From positions 37,477,109 to 37,541,108 of the forward strand of contig CM068542.1 of assembly GCA_035048495.1 (NCBI GenBank): 64,000 nt of DNA. The letters run 5' to 3'. This DNA is from Euptelea pleiosperma. Its lineage: Eukaryota; Streptophyta; Magnoliopsida; Ranunculales; Eupteleaceae. Both the position numbers and the translations under genes were made by a program. Of this stretch, positions 50,101 through 59,234 are shown piece after piece. Position 1 is the first letter of the stretch, and each line of letters starts with the position of its first letter. The notes beneath the pieces are model-generated. The model ran no database searches. It was not told where the DNA came from and worked only from the letters and a program-made list of their open reading frames with translations.

Positions 50101-53100
50101 ATGATTCTTCACTGAGATTAGAAGAACTACTGGACTTAGATTCCAAAACTCCGCAACTGGCCACTGAATTCTTTACATGTGGCTCATAACTTAAAGCAAT
50201 ATCCACCAAGTTAAGAACAAAAGATGTTCCATAAGCTGCACCATCTTCAGAAAATCCCTTGTGTGAGTTATCATCACCTGCTTGTTCATTGTCACAAGAA
50301 GGCAAACTAAAAAAGTGGCATATTGTATTAAACCAATCCAAACGACCACCTGGTGCAATTATTGTGCCACATCTGACTGTTACAGAGGTCAAATTTTGGA
50401 AAATCTGTGGATCCCGCATATGCACAATAGCAGTGCCAGCAGGACCAGAAGACAATGCATTGCCGCCTTCTCCATCACCACGCCGCACTGTAGAGTTGCT
50501 ACAAGAGATCAGCAGAAGCTCTTCAGCTGGAACTCCATCGATGGAACCCCACAACTTGCCTTCACCATGGCCCACCCAAACAAAATTGGCACCACCAATT
50601 CCCCCGATATCTGACACAGATAGCAACTCAAACTTCTGAATTTGCAGTTTTAGGCCATGCCATGAACCTGGAAGTTCCTTCTGTATTGGGCATTTTATGT
50701 CCTCCACCTTTTCCAGGTTAATTAAAATTTCTACAGAATCACATTCCAGAAAGACAGACGTTTGAGATCCAGAAGCTACTTCCTCTTAATGCTGTCACCT
50801 GGAGTTGCATTTGTTTTACTGGCTACACATGATAACTCATTCATGACCTGATCTAGAAGATGATGTAAAAGTTGATATTGGGTACTGCCAAGATTGATTG
50901 AAACAGAAGAGAGACGGACGTGCAGGAAAAACGCAGAACTCAAAATCATCTCTTGTCGTGTGCAAGAATTTATATCCTCCAAATCTCCAACTGTTGTTGC
51001 AGATGCAAACTCGTAACCTTTACCCTTCACTTTATTTCTACTCCTTGAATCCTGTGAAGTAGCTAAGCCCCTAGCCCTCTTTGTTATCCAAGGACCAGTC
51101 AAGGGACCATCCTGCCAAAGCATACTAATGCCAGAGAAACAATCTTTTCCGCTTGAGACAGAAAGAATTTCCTGAGCAGAAAAGGTATGATTGTCAATGG
51201 CAGACAAGTTATGTCCAATAGCATATTTGCAAGCAGAAGTGATTAAATAAATGCCAAGGTTTTCAATTTGCATATGGACGGAACCAGAGGCCTTATAAGA
51301 ATATCCCTGCCGCAAACTTGCATCTGGATTTGAATAAGCACCTGGAACCTTTTGCTCGCTCAATGATTGGGAAAAATCAAGACCAATAAACAGATCGCAG
51401 GAAGAGTTGCATCTATAATCTCCATGATTTTTTAATGGAAAACATAAAATGACCCTTGCATTAGGGAGAAATATATTCCCACGCAGACTTCCTTTCGATG
51501 AAAAGTTTGTACCATAGGGACAAGTACCTCTTTTCTCATCCCCATGACATGAAGAGTTATGCTTCTCACTCAAAGCCTCAGACCTAAAATATTTGTTCTT
51601 GTTCTTCATTTCACAAGAATTTCCAACTTGCTTCGAAAGATCCAAGAGCATGTTGACCAAATTAAAGTTCACCCAGAAGATGAATGGTGGCAGCTTAATG
51701 GAAAAGGATGTTGAAGAAGTTGAACTGCCATCCAAATAAGTAGAATTCATGGTAAACTGGCAATGACTAGCACTTGAAGTTTTCAGCAATTTAACCTTGA
51801 CTAAATTATCCTTGGGGATGGTTCTACAACTAAGACTGCTTATGCTACCATTCGTGGAAGCCAGATGAAAAGGAAAATCACCAGAGCAGGACCCACTTAT
51901 TGTTTCTTCCAAATCAGGATCCTGGGATGAAGGAAATGGAGGGAGAGCACCTTGAACTTCTGCCTGCAAATGTTGGATCAAAAGAATTTGGCTGTGAATA
52001 CTGTTTTTGCAACCCATGAAGCCAAAATCCACAGCCTCGTTTCCATTATTGAAGTAGTCATCAAGCTCAATATGCTTTACTGTTGCTTCAAAATTCATTT
52101 CACGAGGACAAATCTGTTGACCTTATCAAAAGTTTGAAATCAGTCTTAAGATAAAAGAGTACTCCAACTTGATAGAAATGAGAAAATCTTTAAGCACAAT
52201 TATTACCTGCAAAACAAGAATTAGATCTTGGCATTTTGCACCCAAATAATGTACATTTTGACCAACATTTGGAAGATCGCCCATCAGATCACATGAATGC
52301 TTCTGGTCTTCATCATGCAAGGAAAGTACAATAGAAATCCCAGCAACAGTTGCCTTAAGATTTGTTTCAACATGCTGCTGTTCTGCACAGGTAATGTAAG
52401 GAAAAAATTCAATAGTTTTACTCTCAAATAATAATAACCAACCATGGTACAAATGATGGGAACATAATAGAAAACAATAACACCAATTAAAGACTAGCAT
52501 AAGCAAAGCATTATCCAAATCCATGTAAGCTTCATAGAAAACACTGAAGCAAGTATTAAATTATTAATATAAATTCAATCAAGTGCATATTCTACAAAAA
52601 GATCTAATAACAACAAGTACATGTTATTTATCGCATGTGGAAGTTGGTATACTTGAAATTACTACATAAAGCATTGGTAATAAAGAACATACCAGGGGGG
52701 ATATGCAATGATCCAGAAGCAAGGCTGGATGCAGCGGTTATTGCACTGAAAACAGAACAAGTCCAGTTCCATATGCCACTGTTGCCTAGAGCTGACTGGG
52801 AAGTCCTCAGTCCATCAAAACATTCAAAAAACTGATCTATGCTGCAAAGAACTCGACAGCACAATATATAGCAAATATTAGCATCTAATTGAAGTTATAA
52901 TATTTAACTACACTGCAATATAAAATATTGACATGGAATGGAACTCTGGTAAAAAAGCACTTTTGATGAGAAAGGTGGCATGAAATCAGTATGATTGCAA
53001 ACTATTGATTGCATGTATCCATTTCAAATGCAGTGGATTTTGAGGGTAAGAATTACAAGACGATCAAACCAGCTTCAGACCCACATTATCTAGTAGAGAA

Positions 53101-54304
53101 ATTGATAACAAGTATAAAAACAAGTTCAGATCAGTTTTTTTTCTTTAATGCAACTATGATTGAAGTTTGAAAAGCATAAATTGAGAAAATACCTTGCTCC
53201 AAAATCTGGTCCTGCTTCCACTCTGTCATTCTCATTCTTTATGGTGGACAATGGCACCCAATCTGGTATAACATGTGATCCTCGTAGCAGAGAATCTGTT
53301 GCTGTTTCTTGACTTGTTAGAGTGCAGAAGCCCATTGAGAAACCTTCAATGCTTGGTGTCACCCGATCTGTAGCTATCACAGCAGAACCTAGGTTAGGTG
53401 AATGAGACGGAGATGCTGAATTAAGGTAAACAGAGTCTGTAGCCTTATAATGCATATGACCCTCTCCATCTTTACCCATATTCTTGAAAGATTCCCACAT
53501 ACATATGATCCACATTATGGTGCTGGGCTGAAATCTTAATTCCAATGGATCGATAGAAACATCTGCATCCACTTTGTGTATATCTAAACAACCATCTTTC
53601 CAAGGTATACTTAATTTCACAGTCCCTGAGAACCCGCCACTTTCCCCGGTCATAATTGGAGTTGTAGCATTCGAAGGAGAGCTTCCAGTACACCATTCAC
53701 TGAAGCTTGCTCCTAAAGCACATGGAAGCCGTGTCTGATTATCAACATCATCCATTTGAAGAAGCTCAACCATTGCTCCTTGAAACGTTGCAAAGTTTGT
53801 TAGTCTGGTCATCCCTAGAAAGTCATCAATTCGTGAATCAGAATTTGCATTAGCATCTTCCGAAACACATGTTCCATATTCAATTTCTGTAATGCGAAGA
53901 ACCAAGGCTCTATGAGATCCTGCACTCTTCTCTTCCTTTGCTGAACAGGGATCAAATGCGACAATTAGTTTTTTTATTTTTACATGGAAGCTTGTAAGCA
54001 ACCATTTCACCATCTTAGCAATTGTCTTAACTCCTTCATGAACATCTAGAGAAACAGATGTGGTGGCATTATTCAGCATTTCATTCTTGAGCTTTTCTGA
54101 GCGATAGCTGACAGGCTGTTTGCCATCTTGACTGGATTTAGCAGTTTCAGCTCCAGCTGGTAAGTCGTACTCGTATCCCACATACGGAGCAAGCACAAGC
54201 TCAAGTTCCTCTATTTCAATCTGACAATTTTTACCTCTCCAAGGAATTTTGACTAGCAGAGAGCCAATTGATCCTTCTTTTACAATGACTGGTGTCGCAT
54301 TTAG
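29107..54304 (-). CDS. ATG2: Autophagy-related protein 2 (5' exon outside window, frameshifted)
   Basis: Twelve exons, 5' to 3': 54304-53193, 52841-52693, 52382-52207, 52113-48806, 48690-48578, 41291-41084, 40602-40489, 39575-39468, 39359-39227, 33530-33334, 29469-29273 and 29185-29107. They encode about 1,960 residues. ATG2 is a rod-like lipid-transfer protein that bridges the ER and the growing autophagosome membrane with ATG18/WIPI and ATG9 partners. Exon A carries [15 protein letters not shown] just after the expected chorein N-domain, and later [19 protein letters not shown] of the CAD-type segment. The exons from 40,602 down to 33,334 form the conserved C-terminal ATG2 domain, with [26 protein letters not shown] and, further on, [16 protein letters not shown] near the end. 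All splice phases fit, except that exon 52113-48806 is one base short of a frame and shifts near 50,780-50,790. The exon for the first ~70 residues was not found, so intron 1 is at least 9.7 kb. It could be a functional gene with a sequence error, or a recent null allele. Confidence 0.9.
29273..29469 (-). CDS. ATG2: ATG2 exon L
   Basis: The acceptor is CTGGTTATCAG and the donor AATAG/GTCAGT. It encodes [18 protein letters not shown], then an Ala/Gly-rich stretch ending CALLGVRN plus two bases of Ser. Confidence 0.88.
31166..31331 (+). mobile_element. Solo Copia LTR with TSD CAAAG
   Basis: 166 bp starting TGTTATCATATACA and ending TTTAACT, flanked by the perfect 5-bp direct repeat CAAAG (31,161-31,165 and 31,332-31,336). 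The interior shares GAGGGGTATACTTGTC and GTCATGTGACCTAAGCA with the LTRs of the other Copia copies here. A solo LTR is left by recombination between the two LTRs of one element. Confidence 0.8.
32188..32538. mobile_element. Foldback MITE relic with GTGTCC motifs
   Basis: The ends read AACAAGGACA and TGTCCTTGTT. The interior has ACACGTGTGTCGGTGTCC near the left and GTGTCCGACACACG near the right. Similar GTGTC-rich relics lie near 38,935-39,000 and 47,815-48,245. No clear target duplication. Confidence 0.45.
33334..33530 (-). CDS. ATG2: ATG2 exon K
   Basis: The acceptor is TTCTTACCAG and the donor AAACAG/GTATTC. It encodes [37 protein letters not shown] and a basic stretch ending QQGIKQ. Confidence 0.88.
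33791..34208. mobile_element. Foldback MITE with ACCATGG termini
   Basis: The ends are ACCATGGTTTTAAGTCTTGG and CCAAGACTTCAAACCATGGT, followed inward by paired GGATTGCC and CAAGTCAACTT blocks. 418 bp, no coding. Related termini occur as fragments near 8925-8975 and 10,495-10,590. Confidence 0.6.
35286..36423. mobile_element. 1.1-kb non-autonomous TIR transposon, perfect TIR and TSD
   Basis: The 16-bp terminal inverted repeats CAAGGAAATAAATTTC are perfect, and a perfect 8-bp direct repeat GTGCTATG flanks them (35,278-35,285 and 36,424-36,431; the base before differs, so a 9-bp site with one change is also possible). Both ends contain many GAAATATTTC motifs over about 250 bp on the left and 150 bp on the right. 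The AT-rich centre shows no transposase. Confidence 0.82.
36640..37790 (-). pseudogene. RTE-type LINE reverse transcriptase relic
   Basis: Minus-strand frames, broken by stops and shifts, give fragments in the order of a plant [19 protein letters not shown], then [22 protein letters not shown], then [11 protein letters not shown] and, further on, [16 protein letters not shown], which matches the QFGF-PGRST-EAI region of the RT domain. The catalytic part and the 3' end are missing. A pseudogene inside the ATG2 intron. Confidence 0.65.
39122..39165 (-). repeat. RTE LINE 3' tail
   Basis: On the minus strand it reads TTGCCGACCCCAAA, then GGGATAAGGCGTAGATGATG, the same 3' terminus as near 18,290. 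It ends about 60 bases from exon J, so a LINE inserted close to the splice donor. Confidence 0.55.
39227..39359 (-). CDS. ATG2: ATG2 exon J
   Basis: The acceptor is CTACAATGTAG and the donor CAAAGAG/GTACAC. It encodes [18 protein letters not shown] to LLKGIQR plus one base of Gly. A 5.7-kb transposon-bearing intron follows. Confidence 0.88.
39468..39575 (-). CDS. ATG2: ATG2 exon I
   Basis: The acceptor is TTTTGGTGCAG and the donor AATCAG/GTTTTA. It encodes [17 protein letters not shown] to ISQNQ. 36 codons, phase 0. Confidence 0.88.
40489..40602 (-). CDS. ATG2: ATG2 exon H
   Basis: The acceptor is TTTTTGTTTCAG and the donor TGGAAG/GTACAG. It encodes [19 protein letters not shown] to LVSWK, the start of the conserved C-terminal domain. 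38 codons, phase 0 at both ends. Confidence 0.88.
41084..41291 (-). CDS. ATG2: ATG2 exon G, followed by a GC-AG intron
   Basis: The acceptor is TTTTTCCCCAG before [13 protein letters not shown]. The exon ends PYFQ with donor CAG/GCAAGT. Using the nearby GT instead would create an immediate TGA with the next exon, so a GC donor is required. Confidence 0.88.
41605..41930 (+). pseudogene. LINE RNase H relic
   Basis: Segments [18 protein letters not shown], then after a frameshift [11 protein letters not shown] and later [15 protein letters not shown] match a plant RNase H (RVT_3-like) domain: the first Asp motif, the helix with the acidic residue, and the closing RxANxxADxLA-type motif (here N-LAN-LAK). 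It starts 0.3 kb from ATG2 exon G. Confidence 0.6.
42680..44285 (+). mobile_element. 5'-truncated Copia element (copy B) with 3' LTR
   Basis: Only the distal part of pol remains. It starts near [12 protein letters not shown] of the RT and passes the metal-binding YVDD (changed to YVDDYS by a local lesion), [18 protein letters not shown] and the RNase H DADWVG, then ends at the purine tract and 3' LTR. Frameshifts occur near 43,130, 43,205 and 43,750. A Mutator-like MITE sits in the RT. The LTR (44,076-44,285) begins TGTTATTAGATGC and ends ATTCAACT. Confidence 0.8.
42765..43029. mobile_element. Mutator-like MITE inside Copia copy B
   Basis: 265 bp with ends ATGGTTTAAAATTTCG and CGAAATTTTAAACCTTA. 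The 9-bp flanks GTTACGCTC (42,756-42,764) and GTTACACTC (43,030-43,038) differ by one base. Removing it and one flank rejoins the Copia reading frame. The interior is rich in GTTTCG repeats. Confidence 0.78.
44286..45283 (+). pseudogene. L1-type LINE ORF2 3' end
   Basis: It begins directly after the Copia LTR with [13 protein letters not shown], then [10 protein letters not shown], the zinc-binding RVT-associated domain ([19 protein letters not shown], a CxxC...HxxxxC pattern), [14 protein letters not shown] and the terminal [10 protein letters not shown]. The frame is broken at a TAA near 44,500 and a TAG near 44,878. The 3' UTR ends at CTTATCAAAAAG. The part upstream of the Copia is absent. 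Confidence 0.75.
45964..46120. mobile_element. 157-bp Mutator-like MITE, perfect 9-bp TSD
   Basis: The ends are AAGGTTTTAATTTCG and CGAAATTTAAAACCTTG, flanked by perfect GGAAAACCC (45,955-45,963 and 46,121-46,129). The interior is almost only CGAAATTTCGG-type motifs. Confidence 0.78.
46512..47250 (-). pseudogene. LINE relic: zinc-binding domain then RNase H
   Basis: Minus-strand fragments give [11 protein letters not shown] with [17 protein letters not shown] (about 47,080-47,240), then, 300 bases on, an RNase H part with [14 protein letters not shown] and [11 protein letters not shown]. The order zinc domain then RNase H is that of RNase H-bearing plant L1 elements. Broken and incomplete. 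Confidence 0.6.
48578..48690 (-). CDS. ATG2: ATG2 exon F
   Basis: The acceptor is GATTTGAAG and the donor TACCG/GTATGT. It encodes [19 protein letters not shown] to LTPLEEY plus two bases of Arg. The next intron is 7.3 kb and full of transposon fragments. Confidence 0.88.
48806..52113 (-). CDS. ATG2: ATG2 central exon with a one-base frameshift
   Basis: The acceptor is GGTCAACAG before codons for [16 protein letters not shown], and the donor AAGTTG/GTAGAG after WKL. Length is 3,308 nt, two over a multiple of three, although both boundaries are phase 0. The upstream frame stops at TAG 50,778-50,776. The downstream frame, opened by a TAA at 50,788-50,786, resumes with [17 protein letters not shown], which is the expected continuation. 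The switch must fall within about 50,779-50,788 (GAGGAAG region). No intron of workable size fits. A one-base deletion, or an assembly error, is the simplest reading. The second part contains [20 protein letters not shown] and [11 protein letters not shown]. Confidence 0.88.
52207..52382 (-). CDS. ATG2: ATG2 exon C
   Basis: The acceptor is ACCTGTGCAG and the donor TTGCAG/GTAATA. It encodes [19 protein letters not shown] to LILVLQ. Phase is 2-in, 0-out, in agreement with its neighbours. Confidence 0.85.
52693..52841 (-). CDS. ATG2: ATG2 exon B
   Basis: The acceptor is TTCTTTGCAG and the donor CCTG/GTATGT. It encodes [19 protein letters not shown] and the following segment with [12 protein letters not shown] and ASGSLHIPP. 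It completes the split Ser codon from exon A and donates the first base of a Glu codon to exon C. Confidence 0.88.
53193..54304 (-). CDS. ATG2: ATG2 exon A (first visible)
   Basis: The acceptor is a pyrimidine-rich tract ending CTATATTTCCCAG, and the exon opens with codons for [11 protein letters not shown]. It ends GGAGCAAG/GTATTT, splitting a Ser codon. It includes the IPWRGK and IPWKDG motifs. The frame extends a few codons into the intron upstream, but this is not conserved. Confidence 0.88.
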
Positions 54305-54649
54305 CTGGGAAATATAGAAAAGGTACGATCTTTTCACTTTCAGAAAAAATGATACTAAGAAATTATAAATTTAAAATAAAAAGCATTGCAAGATTACATA
54401 ATGAATTGTAAGTATACATGTACAACAAGAACATGTGATACATTCTAGACCGACAGCTAAATGACATGCAGATTACACAATATGCTCACTTCTTCCAATA
54501 AAAAAGCCTACGAGGTTCATTCTTCATTGTTGAACTGAGGGTTTTTTTATAAATAAACATATCAAAAACCAAAAAAAAGAACAAAGAACAAAGGGCCTCT
54601 TCTAAAAAAATTTAATCAAAGCATGTGATCCCAAACTATTATTTCTGTG

Positions 54650-54930
54650 CTAATCACAGTAGATTTCTCCCATAAAATTAGAGCTGGGTGGCTAAAATGA
54701 GAGCCTAGGACTCTAGAAGTAGCCCCATTAGATGATAAAATAATGAAGGGATGATTAAGATGGTTTGGTCATGCGCAATAAAAACCAATGAAGGCACCAA
54801 TGAAAAGGAATGTGCAGGTTGAATGCCCTGTAGGGGCAAAGGGAAGGCAGAAAGGTCAGTGAAGTCCAATGATGCATGAGCCATCACTTCACCTGATCGG
54901 GAACCCTAAAGCTTGAAACATGGCTGAGTT
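54650..54930 (+). pseudogene. RTE LINE C-terminal relic
   Basis: Plus-strand fragments match the end of the RTE RT region: SSPIR after a broken lead, then RWFGH in a second frame and PMKAP and GRQK in others. They correspond to the common VAPI...RLRWFGHVQRRP tail. It has several stops and is a pseudogene. Confidence 0.55.
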
Positions 54931-55019
54931 AAGGTCTGGCTAAAGTTAGCTACATTTTAGTTAATATATTATTAGTTGACTTTGTTAATAACCTAATATA
55001 ATAATCATGGGCTTCTTCT

Positions 55020-55291
55020 TCCTTTTTTTTTTTTTTCTTGATAAGAATAAATTTTATTGATGGCAAACTCCAAAACAAAGGCCTAAGCTAGATAGGTCGA
55101 GATGACCTACACAACTACACTAAGCAAAGGCAAAGCATACAAAAAACAAAGCAAGCACCCAATTATGATCCCTCCCTAGTACATAGAAGATCCCAACGGA
55201 AGACGAAGTCTTCGAAAAATAGGCCCCTACATTCCGGATACACCATTGACCATAAGTACATCAACCCCTTGATGTTAAGAATGATGCCATT
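55020..55291 (-). pseudogene. 3' end of L1-type LINE A
   Basis: On the minus strand it continues the LINE interrupted by the Copia at 55,292, with FEDFVFRWD, then a stop, a short 3' UTR and a poly-A (poly-T at about 55,021-55,036 on the plus strand). The frame joins exactly to the part at 61,028 when the Copia and one copy of its CCATT duplication are removed. Confidence 0.75.
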
Positions 55292-55498
55292 TGTTATCAG
55301 ATGCGTATTTATACTGTTTGGATTGCTATGTAAATACCCCTTGATGTGAGGGGTATACTTGTCTTTTCGTATTCCCTTTTCATATTAATAAGAATTATGG
55401 AGTCATTGTGACCTAAGCACAATAGACATCCTTTCTCCTCTCTCTTCTCTTCCATAAACCTAACCCTAATCCTACTGCAATAACTCTTAAATTCAACT
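55292..55498 (+). repeat. 5' LTR of Copia A
   Basis: It starts TGTTATCAGATGCG and ends AATTCAACT. It contains GAGGGGTATACTTGTC and a TTCATATTAATAAG stretch that may include the TATA/poly-A region. The CT ending is shared by the 3' LTR and by the other copies. Confidence 0.88.
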
Positions 55499-55510
55499 TG
55501 GTATCAGAGC
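55499..55510 (+). other. Primer binding site (tRNA-iMet)
   Basis: TGGTATCAGAGC is the complement of the 3' end of plant initiator tRNA-Met, the usual primer of plant Copia elements. It abuts the LTR with no spacer. Bases 55,511-56,363 are the leader and carry no gene. Confidence 0.9.
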
Positions 55511-56363
55511 CATCTGCCATCGAGGCTTGCCGGAGAATTTTTGGCTACAAAACAGAGGCAACCTGACGCTCGCTGACGTCATCAGATCACAGGCTGACGT
55601 CATCAGCTCCATGGATGCGAAAATCAAAGTTTGCTGAAACCTTCGCCATCTGATAGAGAATATTTTTTTCTGGTTTTTGGTTATTTTTGGGGAATTTTCT
55701 AGACCCATTTGAGGGTTCTTTTGGCCATTCTTCGAGTTTTTTTCGAAATTTTCAGTTTGTAAACCAGCTTGTTTTTCGGACACTTAATGAACCTTTTGGG
55801 GGGGTTTGTTGCTTCGATCTAGTCCCCCCCAATCCCAACAACAGATGGACACCTCATTTGAGAGGTTTCATCAAGGATCAAAGGCTGTGTGGTGTTTTCT
55901 CCACACCCTACTTACCGCCGATGACTTTAAGAGCGTTTTTGGGCTGTTGGCTTGCCCTTAATCCTCCTCCTTTTGTTCCCAGATCTAGTTGCAATGCTTT
56001 CTAATGGTTCTAGGATGTTCGTAACCATCCACATGTTATTTTTCTCTGCCATTAGCCCCTCTGGGATGCTTATTTGAGGTTCGTTTGGGTGTTTCTTGAT
56101 CACCAACCCTACTTCGGGGTCTTATTTCCCTTCGGTTCACTCTTATTTGGAAATTAGAGACCTATGGTAGGTATCCTTGGATTCTATTTGTTTTTTGGGG
56201 CCTCATCAGACGTGTTTATGGCCTTCGGTGTTGTTGTTTGACCCTATTTTGGACATCTATTTGATCTCTCCTTGTGGTTTTCGTATGCTGTGTTAGTGGT
56301 CCTTTGGCCTTAGTCTTGCTGCCGCTGTGATTTTTTATCGGCACTCCATTGACTTGGCTCATC

Positions 56364-57400
56364 ATGGTTGATCCTCCACCTCCTGTGGTTACTCCGCCTT
56401 CCTTGGCTTCTCCTTCCACATCTGAAGTGAGTACGGAAACTCCCTCCACTGGTAGTGGAGGCCCTATGGTGCATCACTTGGCGTATAAGGACCCTAGTTT
56501 ACAGATCACCTCAGTGAAGTTAGATGGCAAGAACTACCTTTGCTGGGCTCAGGCTGTACGGCTATTCATTGGGGGCCGTGGGAAACTTGGTCATACTACG
56601 GGGGATACAGTTGAGCCTCCCAAGACTGATCCTTTGTATCGTCAATGGGAGACAGATGACCTTACTGTTATGTCATGGCTGCTCAACTCTATGGAGCCGG
56701 ACATCAACCAGAGTTTCTTATTCATGCCCACAGCTCGCGAGGTTTGGGAGATTACACGGAAGACTTTCTCCGAACAACAGAATGCCGGCAGGGCTTTTCA
56801 GTTGCGACAGAGTATTTCTCACTTTAGACAGGGGGAGAAATCCCTTTCTCAGTACTATACCGCTCTTTGCACCATGTGGCAGGAGCTCGATCATTACTAT
56901 TCCTATCAGCCTCTTCATCTAGGAGAGATAGCCCCCTACCAGCGGTATATGGAGAAGGGTCGTATTTTTGATTTCCTTGCTGGACTCCATCCATCTTATG
57001 AGCTTGCTCGTGTTCAGATCTTGAGCAGCAGATGGATCTTCCCTCTCTCAGCGAGGTGTATGCGTATCTTCAGAGCGAGGAGAGTCGTCGGAGTTCCCTA
57101 CAGGATGAGCATCCAGTTTCCGAGCGATCAACGCTTGCCAATTCTTCTGCTCCTCCTACCTTCCAGCAGCAGCAGTCTCAGAGAGGTCGCTCTTCTCAGC
57201 CCTCTTCTACGGCTGTGTCTTATGTTCCTACTGGCACAACTTCAGGGAAGTCTTCTACGAGGGAACGGCCCAAGTGTGATTATTGTGGTAAGCTAGGACA
57301 TATGCGAGATCGATGTTGGAAACTTCATGGTCGTCCTAGCCAGCCACCCTCCTCTGGAGCTCATACTGCTCGGTTGGATGCTTCTGTGCCTCTCAGGATT
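56364..57400 (+). pseudogene. Copia A gag
   Basis: The start ATG (MVDPPPPV) at 56,364 opens a Copia gag with the UBN2-type core (KLDGKNYLCWAQAVRLFI, then MSWLLNSMEPDI and EVWEI). A frameshift near 57,020 moves to the frame with the zinc knuckle CDYCGKLGHMRDRC, an intact CCHC. The element cannot make a full product. Confidence 0.78.
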
Positions 57401-57414
57401 CACAGCCTAGTCCT

Positions 57415-58060
57415 TTGGGTGCTCCCGCTGGTATTTCTACTGCTGAGATTGCTGTTCTCCGACACTTGCTGAGTCAGCTGGATGGTCCTTTTGCCTCCCC
57501 TTCGACCTCCTTTACCCAGTCAAGTAACATTAGACATGCCCATCATGTGTCCATATCCTCTTCTAGTTCCCCTTGGATCATTGATTTAGGGGCTTCGAAA
57601 CACATGACGGGTATGTCGTCCCTTTTTTCCACATACACTATTTGTTCTGGTAGAGATAAGGTTAAAACCGCATGGTACCTTATCTTCTATCTCTGGGAAA
57701 GGGAATATCCTTCCTTCCCCTCATTTACCTTTATCATCTGTTTTGCATGTCCCTACTTTTACTTCTAATCTATTGTCTGTGAGTTCCCTTACCCGTCAGC
57801 TAAACTGTAGTGTGACATTTTTTCCTTCCTCATGTGTCTTTCAGGACCTGGAAACGAGGAGGACGATTGGCACTGGTCGTGAAGCCGATGGACTCTATCT
57901 TCTGGATGGACGTATCTCTGAGCCCACGGCACTTCAGTCTCATAGTAGTCTTAGTAGTAGTTTATCTTCTGTTCTATGTTGGCATGCCCGTCTGGGGCAT
58001 GTCTCTTTTCAGTACTTGAAACACTTATTTCCTGCTTTGTTTAGTTCTGTTTTTTTCTGA
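57415..58060 (+). pseudogene. Copia A protease and pre-integrase region
   Basis: The protease active site, DSGA in working elements, reads DLGA here (after SPWII), and the HMTG motif follows. A shift near 57,665-57,745 leads to the GAG-pre-integrase part with WHARLGH. Non-functional. Confidence 0.7.
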
Positions 58061-58148
58061 ATTACACTGTGAAACATGTGAGCTCTCCAAACATTGTAGA
58101 TCCACTTATCCACCCAGAGGTAATAAAAGCTCAAGTTCTTTTGATATT

Positions 58149-59186
58149 GTGCATTCTGATGTGTGGGGGCCTTCCCCTGCTACCTCTATTTTTGGCTTCC
58201 GCTATTTTGTTTCTTTCGTTGATGACCATACATGGTGTACTTGGGTCTATCTCATAAAAACCAAAGATGAAGTCTATTCCATCTTCAAGGGTTTTCATAA
58301 GATGATCCACACACATTATGGTGTCTCCATCAAAGTCGTTCGATCTGACCAAGGTGGAGAGTACATGTTTGGAGGTCTCAAGCAGTATTTTTTTGATCAT
58401 GGGATTTGCCATCAGAATTCGTGCAGCTACACACCTCAGTAGAATGGTGTAGCTGAACGAAAAATGCGTCATCTGACCGAAGTCGCTCGATCTCTTTTGA
58501 TCGGCGCCCATGTCCCTAGCTCTTATTGGTCCGATGCTGTTTTGACCGCTGCTTACCTGACTAACCGGATGCCTTCGCGTGCACTCAACTTCAAGTTTTC
58601 AGTTCAGGTTCTTGTCCCTAGCTCATCTTTATTCCCTATCACACCTAACATCTTTGGGTGTGTCTGTTTTGTTCACATTCTGGGTCCACACCGTAACAAG
58701 TTTAACCCTAAAGCGCTTAAATGTGTCTTCCTTGGTTACTCTTCTTCTCACAAGGGGTACAAGTGTTATCACCCCTCGACAGGCAAGAAGTTTGTTTCCA
58801 TGGATGTCACATTTCGCGAGGAGACATTCTTTTTCTCCCCTCCCTCTCTTCAGGGGGAGAGACATAGTGAAGAGAGGTCAGCTGATCTTTGTCCTCTTCC
58901 TACTGTATCTATGTCTCCTCCATTCCCGTTGGTTGTCGAGCAACCTACTCAGCCTACTATGGGGTCTGATAGTGCTCCTGGAGCACAGGGGGAGCTTCAG
59001 GTCTATCGCAAAAGAGGGAAGGCCATCGTTGATCCAGTACCAGTAGTTCCATCCTCGGATCCAGGTAACCTATCTTCCACCTCTGTTCCTGTCATTTCTT
59101 CTTCTACTGATGTGTGTGCTCTTGATCTCCCCATTGCTTTACGGAAGGGCACTCGTAGTTGTACTCAACATCCCTTGAGCAACTGA
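58149..59186 (+). pseudogene. Copia A integrase
   Basis: The catalytic triad is visible as D (HSDVWG), D (VRSDQGGEY) and E (NGVAERK). Just before the Glu motif a TAG at 58,440-58,442 replaces a Gln codon after CSYTPQ. The frame continues through WSDAVLTAAYLTNRMPS to a TGA at 59,184-59,186. Confidence 0.78.
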
Positions 59187-59234
59187 GTCTCCTACGATGC
59201 CTTATCTCCTTCCTACAAGGCGTTCATTACTTCT

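Noticed and set aside
50259..50639. Open plus-strand frames over the ATG2 central exon
   Set aside because: They are antisense to conserved ATG2 coding sequence and have no family resemblance; shadows of a long open exon.
55292..55495. Ending the Copia LTR at the CA in ATTCA, giving canonical TG...CA
   Set aside because: It leaves no target duplication (ACTCC against CCATT) and does not restore the LINE frame; ending at ATTCAACT does both.
58131..58511. A 126-codon minus-strand frame over the Copia integrase
   Set aside because: Antisense to a recognisable integrase core; no independent similarity.
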